A stretch of 30,850 bases of DNA, from the NCBI GenBank assembly GCA_964058805.1, contig CAXKVV010001828.1, forward strand, positions 1 to 30,850, given 5' to 3'. The notes below the pieces were generated by a model. It searched no databases. It saw only the letters and a program-made list of their open reading frames with translations, and was not told the DNA's origin. A program made the translations under genes and the position numbers. Source of the DNA: Schoenoplectus triqueter (lineage: Eukaryota > Streptophyta > Magnoliopsida > Poales > Cyperaceae). Shown in pieces: positions 21,342-30,850 of this stretch (positions within the stretch are counted from its first letter, which is position 1; each line of letters opens with the position of its first letter).

Positions 21342-22500
21342 ATGGAAGACAGAGTGAATTTGTGCACCACCCCAATCCTCTTCAGTACCTCAAAAGGGCC
21401 ATAGTATTTTGGTTTGAGTTTGTGCGTACCAGTATTACCCTGGATTGTAATCTGCCGATAAGGCTGTAACTTGAGATACACCCAATCTCCTACCTTAAAG
21501 GTTCTTTCACTCCTCTTACGATCAGCAAACTTCTTCATGCATGACTGAGCTTTTATCAGATTTTCTCTCAGTACTCTCAGTGTTAAATGCCTATCTTTCA
21601 ATTCACAATTGACTGCCTCATTAATTCCATTAGGAACAGACCCTAACCTCAATTGTGGTGGTGGATAGCCATACAAAGCCTCAAATGGGGTAGTATTAAG
21701 AGATGTGTGGAAGTTGGTGTTGTACCACCATTCTGCTAGGGGTACCCATTTCACCCATTCTTTAGGTCTTTCAAATACTATACATCTTAAGTAAGCTTCA
21801 ATACATTGATTGAGGCGCTCAGTTTGACCATCACTTTGAGGGTGATATGCAGTAGTAAACTTCAATTGTACTGAGAGGGAATTCATGAGGGTTTGCCAGA
21901 ATGTACTAGTGAAAATGGGATCTTTATCTGTAATAATCTGTGTTGGTAGTCCATGTAACCTATATACCTGTTCTAAGAACACATGTGCTACAACTGGAGC
22001 TTTGAATGGGTGGGAAAGAGGTATGATGTGCCCATATTTAGTAAATTTATCGATTACCACCAATAATACATCTTTCCCCATACTTTTAGGCAGGCCACTA
22101 ATAAAATCCATTGAGATTACAGACCAAGTACCCTTAGGCACTGGAATAGGTTGCAGTAACCCAGGATAAGCAATGTTTTCCCCTTTATTCAATTGGCAGG
22201 TATGGCAAGATTGAACTATTTGAATTACTTATTCTTTGAGCTTGGGCCAATAAAATAACTTATGCACCCTATGATAAGTGTCTTGGATCCCCGAGTGTCC
22301 TCCTACACTAGAATTATGCAAGGCTAATACCACTTTTGCCCTCCAATCTTCAGTATTGCCCACATAGATTCTTCCTTTAACTCTAATCACTCCATTAATT
22401 AATGAAATTTTTCGTTTTGTATTTTCCTGGTCTTCCTTACCTTGTAATATCTCTTGTGCCCATGTATCATTCTTATAATTTGCCTGCAATTCCTGTAACC
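21308..22500 (-). pseudogene. integrase zinc-binding and catalytic domains
   Basis: The H2C2 zinc region lies near 22200-22320 (HNSSVGGHSG, then CHTCQL beyond a stop). The catalytic core runs leftward from about 22130, with the three acidic residues visible in MDFISGLP, ITDKDPIF and SDGQTERLN. The family joins cDNA ends to host DNA. An in-frame TAA at 22229-22231 splits the zinc domain. The core itself is open for 294 codons (22192-21308), the longest intact piece of the element. Confidence 0.9.
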
Positions 22501-22559
22501 AACTGGGCATTACCTCAGTAACAGCCATGGCAGCACCCTCCTTGTCTAACCCTAGCCTT

Positions 22560-22989
22560 CTTGATAGAGCATCAACCACCACATTATCACATCTTTTTTG
22601 TATTGAATTTCATATTGTAATCCCAACAACTTACATAACCTTTTATGCTGCAGTGCATGGGTCAGCTTCTGCTCTAACAGGAACTTCAAACTCAAGTGCT
22701 CAGTTTTGATGATGAATGACTATCCTTGCAAGTAATGTCTCCACTTTTGCACAGCTGTGAGGAGAGCCAATAATTCCTTCTCATAGGTAGATAAAAGTCT
22801 GTTCTTAACCCCTAAAGCCTTGCTTAGAAATGCTATTGGGCGCCTCCCTTGCATTAGGACTGCTCCCATGCCCAGGTCTGAAGCATCAGTTTCAATTATG
22901 AAGGGTACATTGAAATTGGGTAAGGCAAGAACTCGGGCACTACACATGGCTTGTTTTAAATTTTGAAATGCAGCACTAGTTTCAGCCTA
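22560..22989 (-). pseudogene. RNase H domain, broken
   Basis: The catalytic pattern is visible as ETDASDLGMGAVL and STYEKELLALL, typical of Ty3/Gypsy RNase H, which removes the RNA strand from the hybrid during reverse transcription. There are in-frame TAG codons at 22987-22989 and 22720-22722. A frame change near 22585 separates the domain from its end (VDALSRR). Confidence 0.85.
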
Positions 22990-23032
22990 CCATTTGAAGC
23001 CGTTCTTTTTGAGTAAATCGGTTAGTGGCTTA

Positions 23033-23926
23033 CTAATAACTCCATAGTGCCTTATGAACTTTTCTGTAATAGCTAGTGAGCCCAAAAAAAACCCTAAGTT
23101 CCCTAACATTCTGTGGTTCTGGCCATTCCAGCATGGCCTGTACTTTCTGTGGATCAGTGCTCACCCCTTTGTCTGTGATGATATGACCCAAGTATTCAAT
23201 AGATGAAACCCCAAATTCGCACTTACTCAACTTAGCACTTAACTGATGATCTATCAGCCTCTGAAACACCAGCTGTAAATGATGCACATGAGAAGGAATA
23301 TCCATATTATAGATGAGTATGTCATCAAAAAATACCAATACAAATTGCCTTAAGAAAGGTTTGAAAATTTGGTTCATAAGCGCTTGAAAGGTGGTTGGCG
23401 CATTAGTTAAACCAAATGGCATGACCATGTATTCAAAGTGACCTTAGTGTGTTCGGAAAGTCGTTTTATAGATATCGACAGGATTCATTCTGATTTGATG
23501 GTATCCCGACCTCAAATCTATTTTAGAGAAGACTTTAGCACCAGCGAGTTCATCGAGCAAATCATCGATAATGGGTATGGGATACTTATTCTTTATGGTC
23601 AAAGCATTCAACTGGCGGTAGTCCACACAAAGTCTCCAATTTCCGTCTTTTTTCTTCATCAGCAATGCAGGAGAGGCAAAAGGGCTACTAGAGGGTCGAA
23701 TTACAGAATTTGAGAGCAGTTCCTCAATGATTTTCTCCAATTCACATTTCTGAAAATGAGAATACCTATAAGGTCGAAGATTTACAGGTTTGGAGTTAGA
23801 CACAAGAGGAATTGTGTGATCTACATCCCTGGAAGGTGAAAAGTTGGGTTTTGTGTCAAATATAGTATTGAACTGCTGCAACACTGGTTGGATCAGTGGA
23901 TGTACTTTGGAAAATAAGGATATCAC
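23033..23926 (-). pseudogene. reverse transcriptase, broken by one stop and a frameshift
   Basis: Two open pieces in the same frame, 23926-23444 and 23428-23033, carry the RT domain: [17 protein letters not shown], then [15 protein letters not shown], then [10 protein letters not shown], and the catalytic FFDDILIY with its Asp pair. They are parted by a single in-frame TAA at 23444-23446, so the break is one nonsense change. A one-base frame change near 23070 ends the second piece. Confidence 0.92.
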
Positions 23927-23998
23927 TCTGAGCTCTCACACATCCAAAATTGAGCAATAAGGATATCACTCTGAGCTCTCCACTCCTCTGGTAGCTCT
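23913..23998. repeat. 43-bp tandem duplication between protease and RT
   Basis: AATAAGGATATCACTCTGAG begins at 23913 and again at 23956. A length of 43 is not a multiple of three, so the duplication itself puts RT out of frame with protease. Confidence 0.85.
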
Positions 23999-24357
23999 AC
24001 TACTTCACAACTATTGAGACTTGCTTCTTCAGCTTCAACTTGCAACTTTACTGTTTTGCCCTTAGAGTTAATCTCAACCCACTTACTCTGCCAATCCACA
24101 CACATTGGATCAAACTTTGATAGCCAGTCCAATCCCCAAATAATGTCATAACCCTTGACAGGTAACACTCTTAAGTCATGCTCAAATTCATACCCTTGGA
24201 TGGAAAATTACAATGTTGTGCATTTAGAATCGGTTACCATGCGGTCCCCATTTGCAACCATCACAATCATTGGATTGGTTATTGCAATGTGGTGAATGTT
24301 TTCCTATATAACTGAAGGATTCACAAAACTGTGAGTGCTGCCACTATCAATCAAGGC
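23923..24357 (-). pseudogene. aspartic protease domain, broken
   Basis: The active-site motif ALIDSGSTHSFVNP is read leftward from about 24357 in a frame different from gag, and is followed by an in-frame TAG within about 20 codons. The C-terminal part resumes at 24168 with YDIIWGLDWLSKFDP, the usual second block of plant Gypsy proteases. It would cut the polyprotein into mature parts. A 43-bp tandem duplication near 23913-23998 shifts the frame before RT. Confidence 0.85.
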
Positions 24358-25632
24358 ATATACTGATACCCACTTGACCCTTGAAACACATGGTGTTATG
24401 TATTGGATGATTAGAAGTGGCATGCATGGATACTATTGCTTCTTCAGCTGGTTCTCTGTGTAACTCAGTACCCTCTATTTCCTCATGTTCTAAGCAATAG
24501 GCTGAATTGGACTCATCCTGCCCCATCAGCATATGGAGCTTAATTTTGCATTGGTGACCCAGAAAATAACGATCACCGCATTTAAAACACTGGCCCAAAG
24601 CCTTTCTTTGCTCAAACATAACATGTTTAGGGTTGTTAGTTGGGAGCATCATCTTAGGGTTACTTGAAACAGGTTTGTCAACTGGGGTTTTCATAGAATT
24701 AGTGATATGTCCAGGGTTAAATCTAGTAGTAGGTCTCAAGTTTTTCATTTGAGTCTCATCGGCGCTCTCCATATAGAGAGCATACTCAAAAGCCTTGTCC
24801 AAAGAATTGGGCTTGAAAGCCATCACCAGGAGTTTAATAGCTCCTTTTAATCTACTAACGAATACATCTATGAAATCTCGTTCAGAAAGATGTCTACCTT
24901 CCAATAACATTCTGGAACGAAGTTTTTCAAACAGCAGCCAATATTCCTCCACTGTACCTGATTGGTTCAAACACTTAAGCTCATCTAAAGTGTTCTTGTG
25001 GAATATGTGTTTGAACCGGTGAGTGACCAGGGTTACTAAGTCATCCCAACTTGATGCTTCATGATCAATTAAGTAGCTGTCATACCATTCACTTGCATCA
25101 GAGTGAAATTATAGTGTAGTCAGATGTGAACGGTACTGTACCGGTATCTAATGCAGTTTAAAGAATGAACGGCATTTCCGCAACCATTCTATTGGATTAT
25201 TACCATCAAAACTTGGGCAGTCGGACCTAGGAAATTGAAATTTAGTGTCCCTTCTAAGAAACTTAGAACCGTCAGAGGAGTTATCCCCACGATCAAAAAT
25301 ATGTCCGGTACGGACGGTAGAAACCATATGGTCAGGAGTGGGAAGAAGTCCTTTACCAGTGGAAGTCCCATTCATCCGATCGAACTTGCCCTCTAATTTC
25401 ACCATGTCCTCACGCAAGGTGCTAAGAGTTTATCCTGAGAGTTTTGCATCTGAGCCAACACAGCTTGAATGAGATTATTTATGGTGAGTTTACTTTCCTC
25501 CACTGCCATAGCGACTCGGCGTTCCATCCATTCATCGGCCTATTGAATACATGAATCGGTATGTAACCTTCCATTGTTGATTTGGACGATGAGATCAGCT
25601 ACCACCTTATCCAGATCAACCTTAGTAACCAT
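24347..25632 (-). pseudogene. gag (capsid and zinc knuckle), broken
   Basis: Starts at an ATG at 25632-25630 (MVTKVDLDK), about 50 nt after the primer site. A TAG at 25540-25542 stops it after 30 codons. Another piece, 25417-25148, contains FPRSDCPSFDGNNPIEWLRK, typical of plant Gypsy gag. 24970-24347 holds the rest of the capsid domain (GTVEEYWLLFEKLRSRM) and a zinc knuckle, CFKCGDRYFLGHQC. Gag packages the element RNA into particles. At least two stops and one frame change interrupt it. Confidence 0.88.
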
Positions 25633-25680
25633 GGCAAAGGGATTGTGAGAATAAAAGAAATCGCCCAATTTGAATCTATT

Positions 25681-25692
25681 GCTCTGATACCA
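25681..25692 (-). other. primer binding site for initiator tRNA-Met
   Basis: Read leftward it is TGGTATCAGAGC, the exact complement of the 3' end of plant initiator tRNA-Met, two bases inside the 5' LTR. It fixes the element's orientation as minus. Confidence 0.95.
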
Positions 25693-25694
25693 AT

Positions 25695-26245
25695 TGTAAC
25701 GTCTCAGAGGGAGAGCCACAAGTAAGGAAGCAATTAAGCAACACGAATACAAGGTGTCAACACAAAAGATGAAAGATAATGATATTTTTATTATATTCCT
25801 CTGTATAAGGATAGTTCAAACAACAACAATAACAAGAAGATAACTAGAAGGAGAATAGTAGAAGAGAAAGAAGAGTTCAGGGTTTATCCATTTTTCATAT
25901 CCTTGAAAGGCACACTTTGCCTATTTAACATAGTTCATAATCAATAGTAAAAGAGTAAATGTGAATGTGAATGTAAATAAAGATTAACGATGCTCTAACA
26001 ACTTCTGCCATGCTAACAGCTCTGCTGCACTGTTAGAGATTCCTTATGGCCGTTAGTACGGCAGTTCTATCATCAACGACACCCTCATGGGCCTATCCCT
26101 CTCAGCTGGTATTGGGCCCAATTGAGAACCTGATATTTTATCCTCTAAGCCCATTACGTTGGCTTCAGCCTCTGCGTCCCCTTATTTTTAAATTTGAATG
26201 TGGCGCCACCAACAGCTACCGGCCTTCCACCCCTTGCCTGTGACA
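25695..26245 (-). repeat. 5' LTR of the Gypsy element (551 bp)
   Basis: Matches the copy at 20496-21073 with the same TG...CA ends. As the upstream LTR it carries the element's promoter, driving transcription leftward, away from the TBC gene. It also lies where the TBC transcript runs out and may supply that transcript's 3' end. Confidence 0.95.
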
Positions 26246-26372
26246 GTATCAAAGCAACCAAGAAACAAATTTCCCGGAAAAAGAAAGTACAGAAACAAAG
26301 AAATAAAAGAAGTAGGCCATAATTGATGAATAACCCTATTGCTTTTTATAATACAATTTCTACATCAAAGGT

Positions 26373-29308
26373 TCAGGTGGATTTAGATAGTACGTGACTA
26401 TTTATCCTGATCAAGTTTTTTGATTTCATTGTCTGAAGCCTTTTCATACAAGTGCTTCCAAGATGGGATTCCTCATTTTTCTTCTTGTACATCTTCTCAA
26501 TTTCTTCCAATCTTTTGGTCACCTATACACAATATAACAGAGAAATAGTAAGTACACCACTTATGCCTTAGTTACAATTAACAGCACAAATATGAACAGA
26601 CCTTAAAGGAGAAGGCTATAGGTAGAATTGTATCAGGATCTGTTGCATCCTCTGGAAAGTTCCTCAAAGAATACAAAAGCTTCTCAAATGGAAGCTTTAC
26701 CTAACAAATCATAATTGCTAGGATTAATTTTAGACTCCACAACTATATTCTATGGAAATACTACAAAAGAACAAAAGATGTCAAAAAACTAACCAAATCG
26801 TCATGGCAGAATCTCAGTAAAGCCAAACCTACCTTGAATACCACTTTAATGCCCTACAAAATAAGACAACTGTTGATATAACCAAGCAGGTAAAAGGAGA
26901 GAATATAAATAATACATCCAAAGTTCCAGAATTGCAAGATAAGCTGGCAATTATTTATGTTCATGCAACATTTACAGAACTCATTTCTCCATTATTATGC
27001 ATGTTCTTGGGAAAAGTAAAACTATTCATATCCATTCTTTTAAGATATAAAGAGATAAGTACCCAATCCTCTTAATCGGAAGACAGAGTGTATTTGAAAC
27101 TAACCTCGTAGAGGAATATATCCCAAATGCGAAGAGTAAAATGAAATGGGAATGAGTAGGAGAAGACTGTGATAAACCATTGGCTAGCATACATGCTAGG
27201 ATTAATCATCTCTTCGGAAAAATGCTGCCCCAATTTCGGCATGTACTCCTTCACCAACTGCTCAAATTGGAACAGATACTGCTGAACCAGTGGCAAACCT
27301 GACTACACTCGCAGATAAAAAAAGAAATCAAAATCAGAATTGTCTACTTAAGTTGGGTAAAAAAAAGAAATATATATAAAAAAAGTAATGGAAGCAGTTA
27401 CCTGATACAGACCTTCGATTGGTGAATAAACAGCACCTTTTAATAAAGAAACCAGAAGCCAAAAGGCATCCTCCTCACTCATGTAAAGCAGAAGCAACCC
27501 AGCTAAAAACCCCATTCCCTGAAGGTACAGTTACAAGAGATCAGATTGCAGGTAAATTCACTAAAATAGTAATTTCCATAAGTGGGAAGTCACTTCTCTT
27601 CTATATTGTAGGTTGTTGTTCAAGTTTTTCTTATTAGAACCAAACATAGTTGACCTGGTTTGTTATGTAGCCTACCAACTTTTTGCCAGCAGTAACTTTG
27701 ATAAAGCTACAAAGCCACCCAGCACGAAGGGATTTTACCCTGAAATATCTAACCCAATCCAAATTACAGAAAGAACAGAATGTAGACAGACAACGACAAG
27801 GACAACACAAAGAAGCAAAATCAATACTAATCTCGGGTTTTAACTATTTGACAACCTTGAATGTTGTAATGTAATGTTGTTAGATACTGATATTAACAAA
27901 TAACAAATATACATGCCAGCATAATACTAATTTAAATAATTTGTACCTGCACGTAGCCCACTTCTCTGTCATAGACCGAGTAAGCCTTCAAAACATTGTA
28001 CAGGGATCTCTGTCCAGGGCCATGACTCTGCTGAAAGAAAACATGAGATGGAAATGTCCTAGATATATCCCGAATGATCTCCAGTTCTGATGCTGATGTC
28101 TCATATATCACCAATTGCTGTATGATGGGTAAAGGAAACGAAAAGAAAAAAAAATGAGATATCTGCTGTGCAATCCTCTATCTAGGGATCTTAATAAAGA
28201 AATCAGATGTAATTGAGGCACTCAATTAATCATATTAAATAATCTCATGTGAACCTATGCAAACTTATGACATGTGTGTCCTGAAAACCAAAAAAGGAGG
28301 ATATAAGCCCGTAAAAACACAAAAGATATTCCGGCAAACTGAATCACAATTATTTTAAATAAAAGTACCATTGCTCACAACAGTAGATGAGGAAGGAAAG
28401 GAAGTAATTTCGTTGAATAAATTACAGGGGGGGCAATACCATAATTCACATTGTTCACAACAGTAATATAAACCATTATGTTCCTCCTTGTTGCCAGGGT
28501 AAACTAGCACCCAACACATATATGATATTTTGTATGGGCAAAAATGAAATTATTCTCTTTTAGAATACCTCATATACACTAGGGTTCATAAGCAAGAGCT
28601 CTCGGCTGCCAGAAATTAGCTGCCAGACAAGCCCTCTCAAGCAATCAGGGATTCCTTTTCTGATTCGTCTTTTAACCACCTGAGGATTTCTCTTCTCATA
28701 ATGTGACCAGTCACTGCCTGCAACACCTATCATCTTTCTCCATTTCCTTATTCGTCTTTCTTCTCTGTACTTGTCGAAGTGAAATTACCACCATTTTAGT
28801 GTGATACATTGCATAATTATACAAAACTGAATAATGAAATTGAAATTAAGTATTATGGAAAACAATAAGAATCCAAATAACTATTTTTTTTAAAGTTGAC
28901 TTATAATGCTAAAAAGCATGACAATATGCATTGCTGATTAGAAAGAGAAGAAAAGGGACAATATGAAAAACTTTTTTCTGTTAACCATTTTGTTTTAGGG
29001 ATCCATTATTCTTTTGATATAGAAATTTAAAAAAACTGATGCAAGCACAAATAGAAAGAAATCAAAGAATTGATGTCCCGGGTGCGATTTTAAACCAAGA
29101 ACAGGAAAACACCAGCATTGTATGTAGATAAAAGGGGAGAAAATTACCATAGAAACACGTACCTCTCCCGCTCGTGAGTAGATCGACTTTTCGTGATGCC
29201 TTCAGGAGAGTTGCTTTGCTCTTGCTTAATGAAACCGAACCGATCGACTGGTCTTGGAGAGGGGGTAGGCCCCGGTTCCAGATCATCGGCTATTCGTTTC
29301 TTCTCCAT
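26373..29308 (-). CDS. TBC-domain Rab GTPase-activating protein (PAM1-like)
   Basis: Coding exons read leftward: 29308-29163, 28764-28569, 28117-27947, 27518-27402, 27302-27105, 26853-26794, 26700-26602, 26522-26373. All borders are GT-AG, all phases agree, and the product is 378 aa. TBC proteins speed GTP hydrolysis by Rab GTPases and so switch off steps of membrane traffic. Seen: N-terminal EPGPTPSPRPVDRFGF (11-26), then RRIRKWRKMIG, then the TBC domain from RIRKGIPDCLRGLVW (about 82-96). The catalytic arginine is in I-x-x-D-x-x-R (128-134, Arg134) and the glutamine finger in YVQ (169-171, Gln171); both are intact. Further on are PSMYASQWFITVFSYSFP, then IWDIFLYEG, then HDDLVKLPFEKLL. A charged tail with a short coiled-coil look ends the protein. 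Sequence and length match Arabidopsis PAM1 and its close relative. The ATG at 29308 is the one that gives the conserved start MEKK. A retrotransposon lies 127 bp after the stop. Confidence 0.95.
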
Positions 29309-30485
29309 TTCAATACCCGGCACGCAATGCCTTTTCCGGTACGCTAAATACTTGTATTGCAACCGTTAACCTCTGAAATTTCTCCGATCGGAGGAGGAGA
29401 GGAAATGGAATCTCGTTGCTTGCTCGTCTCTCAGTCCGTTGCCTTTCACGGGTTGATTGTGCTCCTTTTATTTTAATTTATTTCCGAGTAATTGATGTTT
29501 CTCTGTATGCAAGCTCTCCCGCTAAATAATACAGAAACAGTAAGATGAGAATATGAGATATAATCATATAATTAGCAAGGAAGCATGTTTCTCATTTCTC
29601 AACTAGTGAACCTACAGGCTTCCCCAAACGGACTCAATAAAAACCAACGATGACGTGGCGTGGTTAGAGCAATTGTTCCCTTGATGTATTTTTACGTTGT
29701 CCTCTCAGCTCTTGCTTAATGCTTAACAGCTTAAGAATATTGTCTAATGTGCCTTTAAAAATGTTTGAACGCTTATATTTAATTTATAAAAAAAATATTA
29801 TTATATGATAATTTTAGCATTGATCCACTTTTTCACAAAATAATGTATGTCACAGTTGACAAAATAAAATAATGCGATACAATTTTCAGGCTCTTTTTTA
29901 TCTTTTATTATTGCTCTTTGTCCTGCACCTTTTTGCGCTTTATTTTATTTATTTTGTGTAGTTGTTGTTTCATTTGGTTTGGACTTTCTTGGAGACGTCT
30001 GGCATTAATTTTTCTTTTATTTCTTCTCAAAAGAAGTTTTATTTTATGAAACTAAATTGCGCCGGCTGGACTACAGTTGCAGGATGTAATTATGCTAAAG
30101 CTCGGTTACATCTCCTCCCCTCTGTCTTTTTCTTGCATTATTATTTTTCTTTGACTGAATAAATAACGGTTGCTGGAAAAATGAGTCGACAGAGAAAGCC
30201 CGACCATTTTCAGTGCACTTCATCATGCGGTCTAACTATCCAAAAGAAAAAGTAAACAAAGAAAAAAAACAATTTCGAAAATGGTACTTATTGACCATCT
30301 AAGCCTGTCATGGCATAATATATTGGGCTAGAAGTGCTGAGCCTGTTACCTTCTCTGCATCATTATGGGTCTAGTTGCTCCGCAGGCCTCGTCCTGGTAT
30401 TATTTAACATTTTATCTAAGGCATGAGGCATAAAATCAATTAATATAATTAATCCATCCTTTTCTAGTGAAATTCTATATATACT
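29309..30485. other. TBC gene promoter side and intergenic sequence
   Basis: No further gene is seen. 29309-29460 is probably 5' UTR and core promoter of the TBC gene on the minus strand. Open frames such as 29962-30162 on + show no domain. 29750-30000 and 30400-30480 are AT-rich. Confidence 0.4.
29651..29659. promoter_or_regulatory. possible ACGT (G-box/ABRE-like) element
   Basis: TGACGTGGC, an ACGT-core motif of the kind bound by plant bZIP factors, lies about 345 bp before the TBC start codon. A single short motif can occur by chance. Confidence 0.3.
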
Positions 30486-30850
30486 AGGGCTGCAAACGAA
30501 TCGAACACGAACTGACTGACTTGTGTTTGAGTTTGATTTGAAATCTATTTTGAACTAGTTTGATTTGAAATAGATAGACAGTTTCGAACTTAAATCATTG
30601 TTTGAAATTTGATTCGTTAAATATTCGAACTGTTTGATTTGATTCGTAAATAGTTTGAAATAGAATTATTAGGTGAACAAATTCTACAATTCATATCAAA
30701 ATAACATAATCAAATATAAAAAATGTCAATTTAATATAAATTCATACAAAACTAAAAGTTCATTCAACAAAAATTAATAAATTTTATATAAATTCATACT
30801 ACTCAAAGTCTCAAACAATCAAATAATTAATACAAATTCAAACAAAAATA
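30486..30850. mobile_element. left part of a hAT-like MITE, cut by the window edge
   Basis: TAGGGCTGCAAACGAATCGAAC is typical of the terminus of a common plant hAT MITE type, and is followed by many TTCGAA- and TTTGATTTGA-type subterminal repeats (30520-30660). The other end is beyond the window, so neither length nor target duplication can be checked. Confidence 0.5.

Larger units (their letters stand above)
20496..26245 (-). mobile_element. full-length Ty3/Gypsy chromodomain retrotransposon, coding-dead
   Basis: A 5750-bp element in minus orientation. It has two LTRs, a tRNA-iMet primer site, a polypurine tract, and gag, protease, reverse transcriptase, RNase H, integrase and chromodomain in Gypsy order. 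A 5-bp direct repeat GTATC flanks it (20491-20495 and 26246-26250), showing a simple insertion. The LTRs differ by roughly 17 substitutions plus a few indels by my hand count, so insertion is fairly recent. Even so the coding region carries several stops and frameshifts, so this copy cannot make its own proteins. The chromodomain places it among the plant chromoviruses; the exact lineage needs a tree. It lies just downstream of the TBC gene in the same direction. Confidence 0.95.

Noticed and set aside
21885..22169. Plus-strand open frame inside the retrotransposon
   Set aside because: Antisense shadow of the integrase core.
3967..29308. Biosynthetic gene cluster around the P450
   Set aside because: The other two genes are housekeeping functions on the opposite strand, with transposons between; nothing suggests a shared pathway.
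1..30850. CRISPR array, bacterial operon or prophage
   Set aside because: Introns, plant gene families and plant retrotransposons show a plant nuclear genome; no spaced repeats of CRISPR type are present.
1..30850. tRNA or rRNA genes
   Set aside because: I saw no tRNA cloverleaf boxes or rRNA sequence; the only tRNA-related match is the primer site of the Gypsy element.

Overview
The window is nuclear DNA from a flowering plant, most likely a eudicot. It is AT-rich, its genes have GT-AG introns, it carries three plant gene families, and the space between genes is filled with plant-type transposable elements. I cannot name the species from sequence alone.

Three intact genes can be rebuilt exon by exon with consistent frames and splice sites. 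(1) A CYP71-type cytochrome P450 on the + strand, 3967-6594: 4 exons, 502 aa. (2) A mitochondrial pyruvate carrier subunit of the MPC1 type on the - strand, 9592-10757: 4 coding exons, 106 aa. (3) A TBC-domain Rab GTPase-activating protein related to Arabidopsis PAM1 on the - strand, 26373-29308: 8 coding exons, 378 aa. Short exon-like stretches at 160-610 on the - strand may belong to an unidentified gene cut by the left edge. The three genes act in unrelated processes (oxidative metabolism in the ER, pyruvate import into mitochondria, membrane traffic) and do not form a cluster.

Layout: 1-1400 possible gene fragment; 1407-1726 small hAT-type element with a perfect 8-bp target duplication; 1735-3454 unassigned; 3455-3855 fold-back MITE just upstream of the P450; 3967-6594 P450, with a 69-bp tandem duplication over its stop codon; 6702-7621 unassigned; 7622-8660 long-TIR non-autonomous DNA transposon; 8841-9303 small hAT-like element; 9592-10757 MPC1; 11370-12396 hAT-like deletion derivative; 13069-13740 GC-rich element built of CGGGT motifs; 14448-14840 decayed LTR fragment on the - strand; 14887-18350 decayed Copia-like gag and LTR on the + strand; 18600-19520 repeat-derived sequence; 19524-19888 near-perfect 365-bp hairpin; 20323-20405 (AAT)n microsatellite; 20496-26245 full-length but coding-dead Ty3/Gypsy chromodomain retrotransposon on the - strand with 5-bp target duplication; 26373-29308 TBC gene; 29309-30485 its promoter side; 30486-30850 start of another hAT-like element.

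The most notable point of context is that the Gypsy element sits, in the same orientation, about 127 bp downstream of the TBC stop codon. It probably lies inside that gene's old 3' UTR and separates it from a candidate AATAAA signal on the far side. I found no evidence for a wholly new system. The interest lies in how several transposons have altered the promoter, stop-codon region and 3' end of ordinary genes, and in the large hairpin at 19524-19888.
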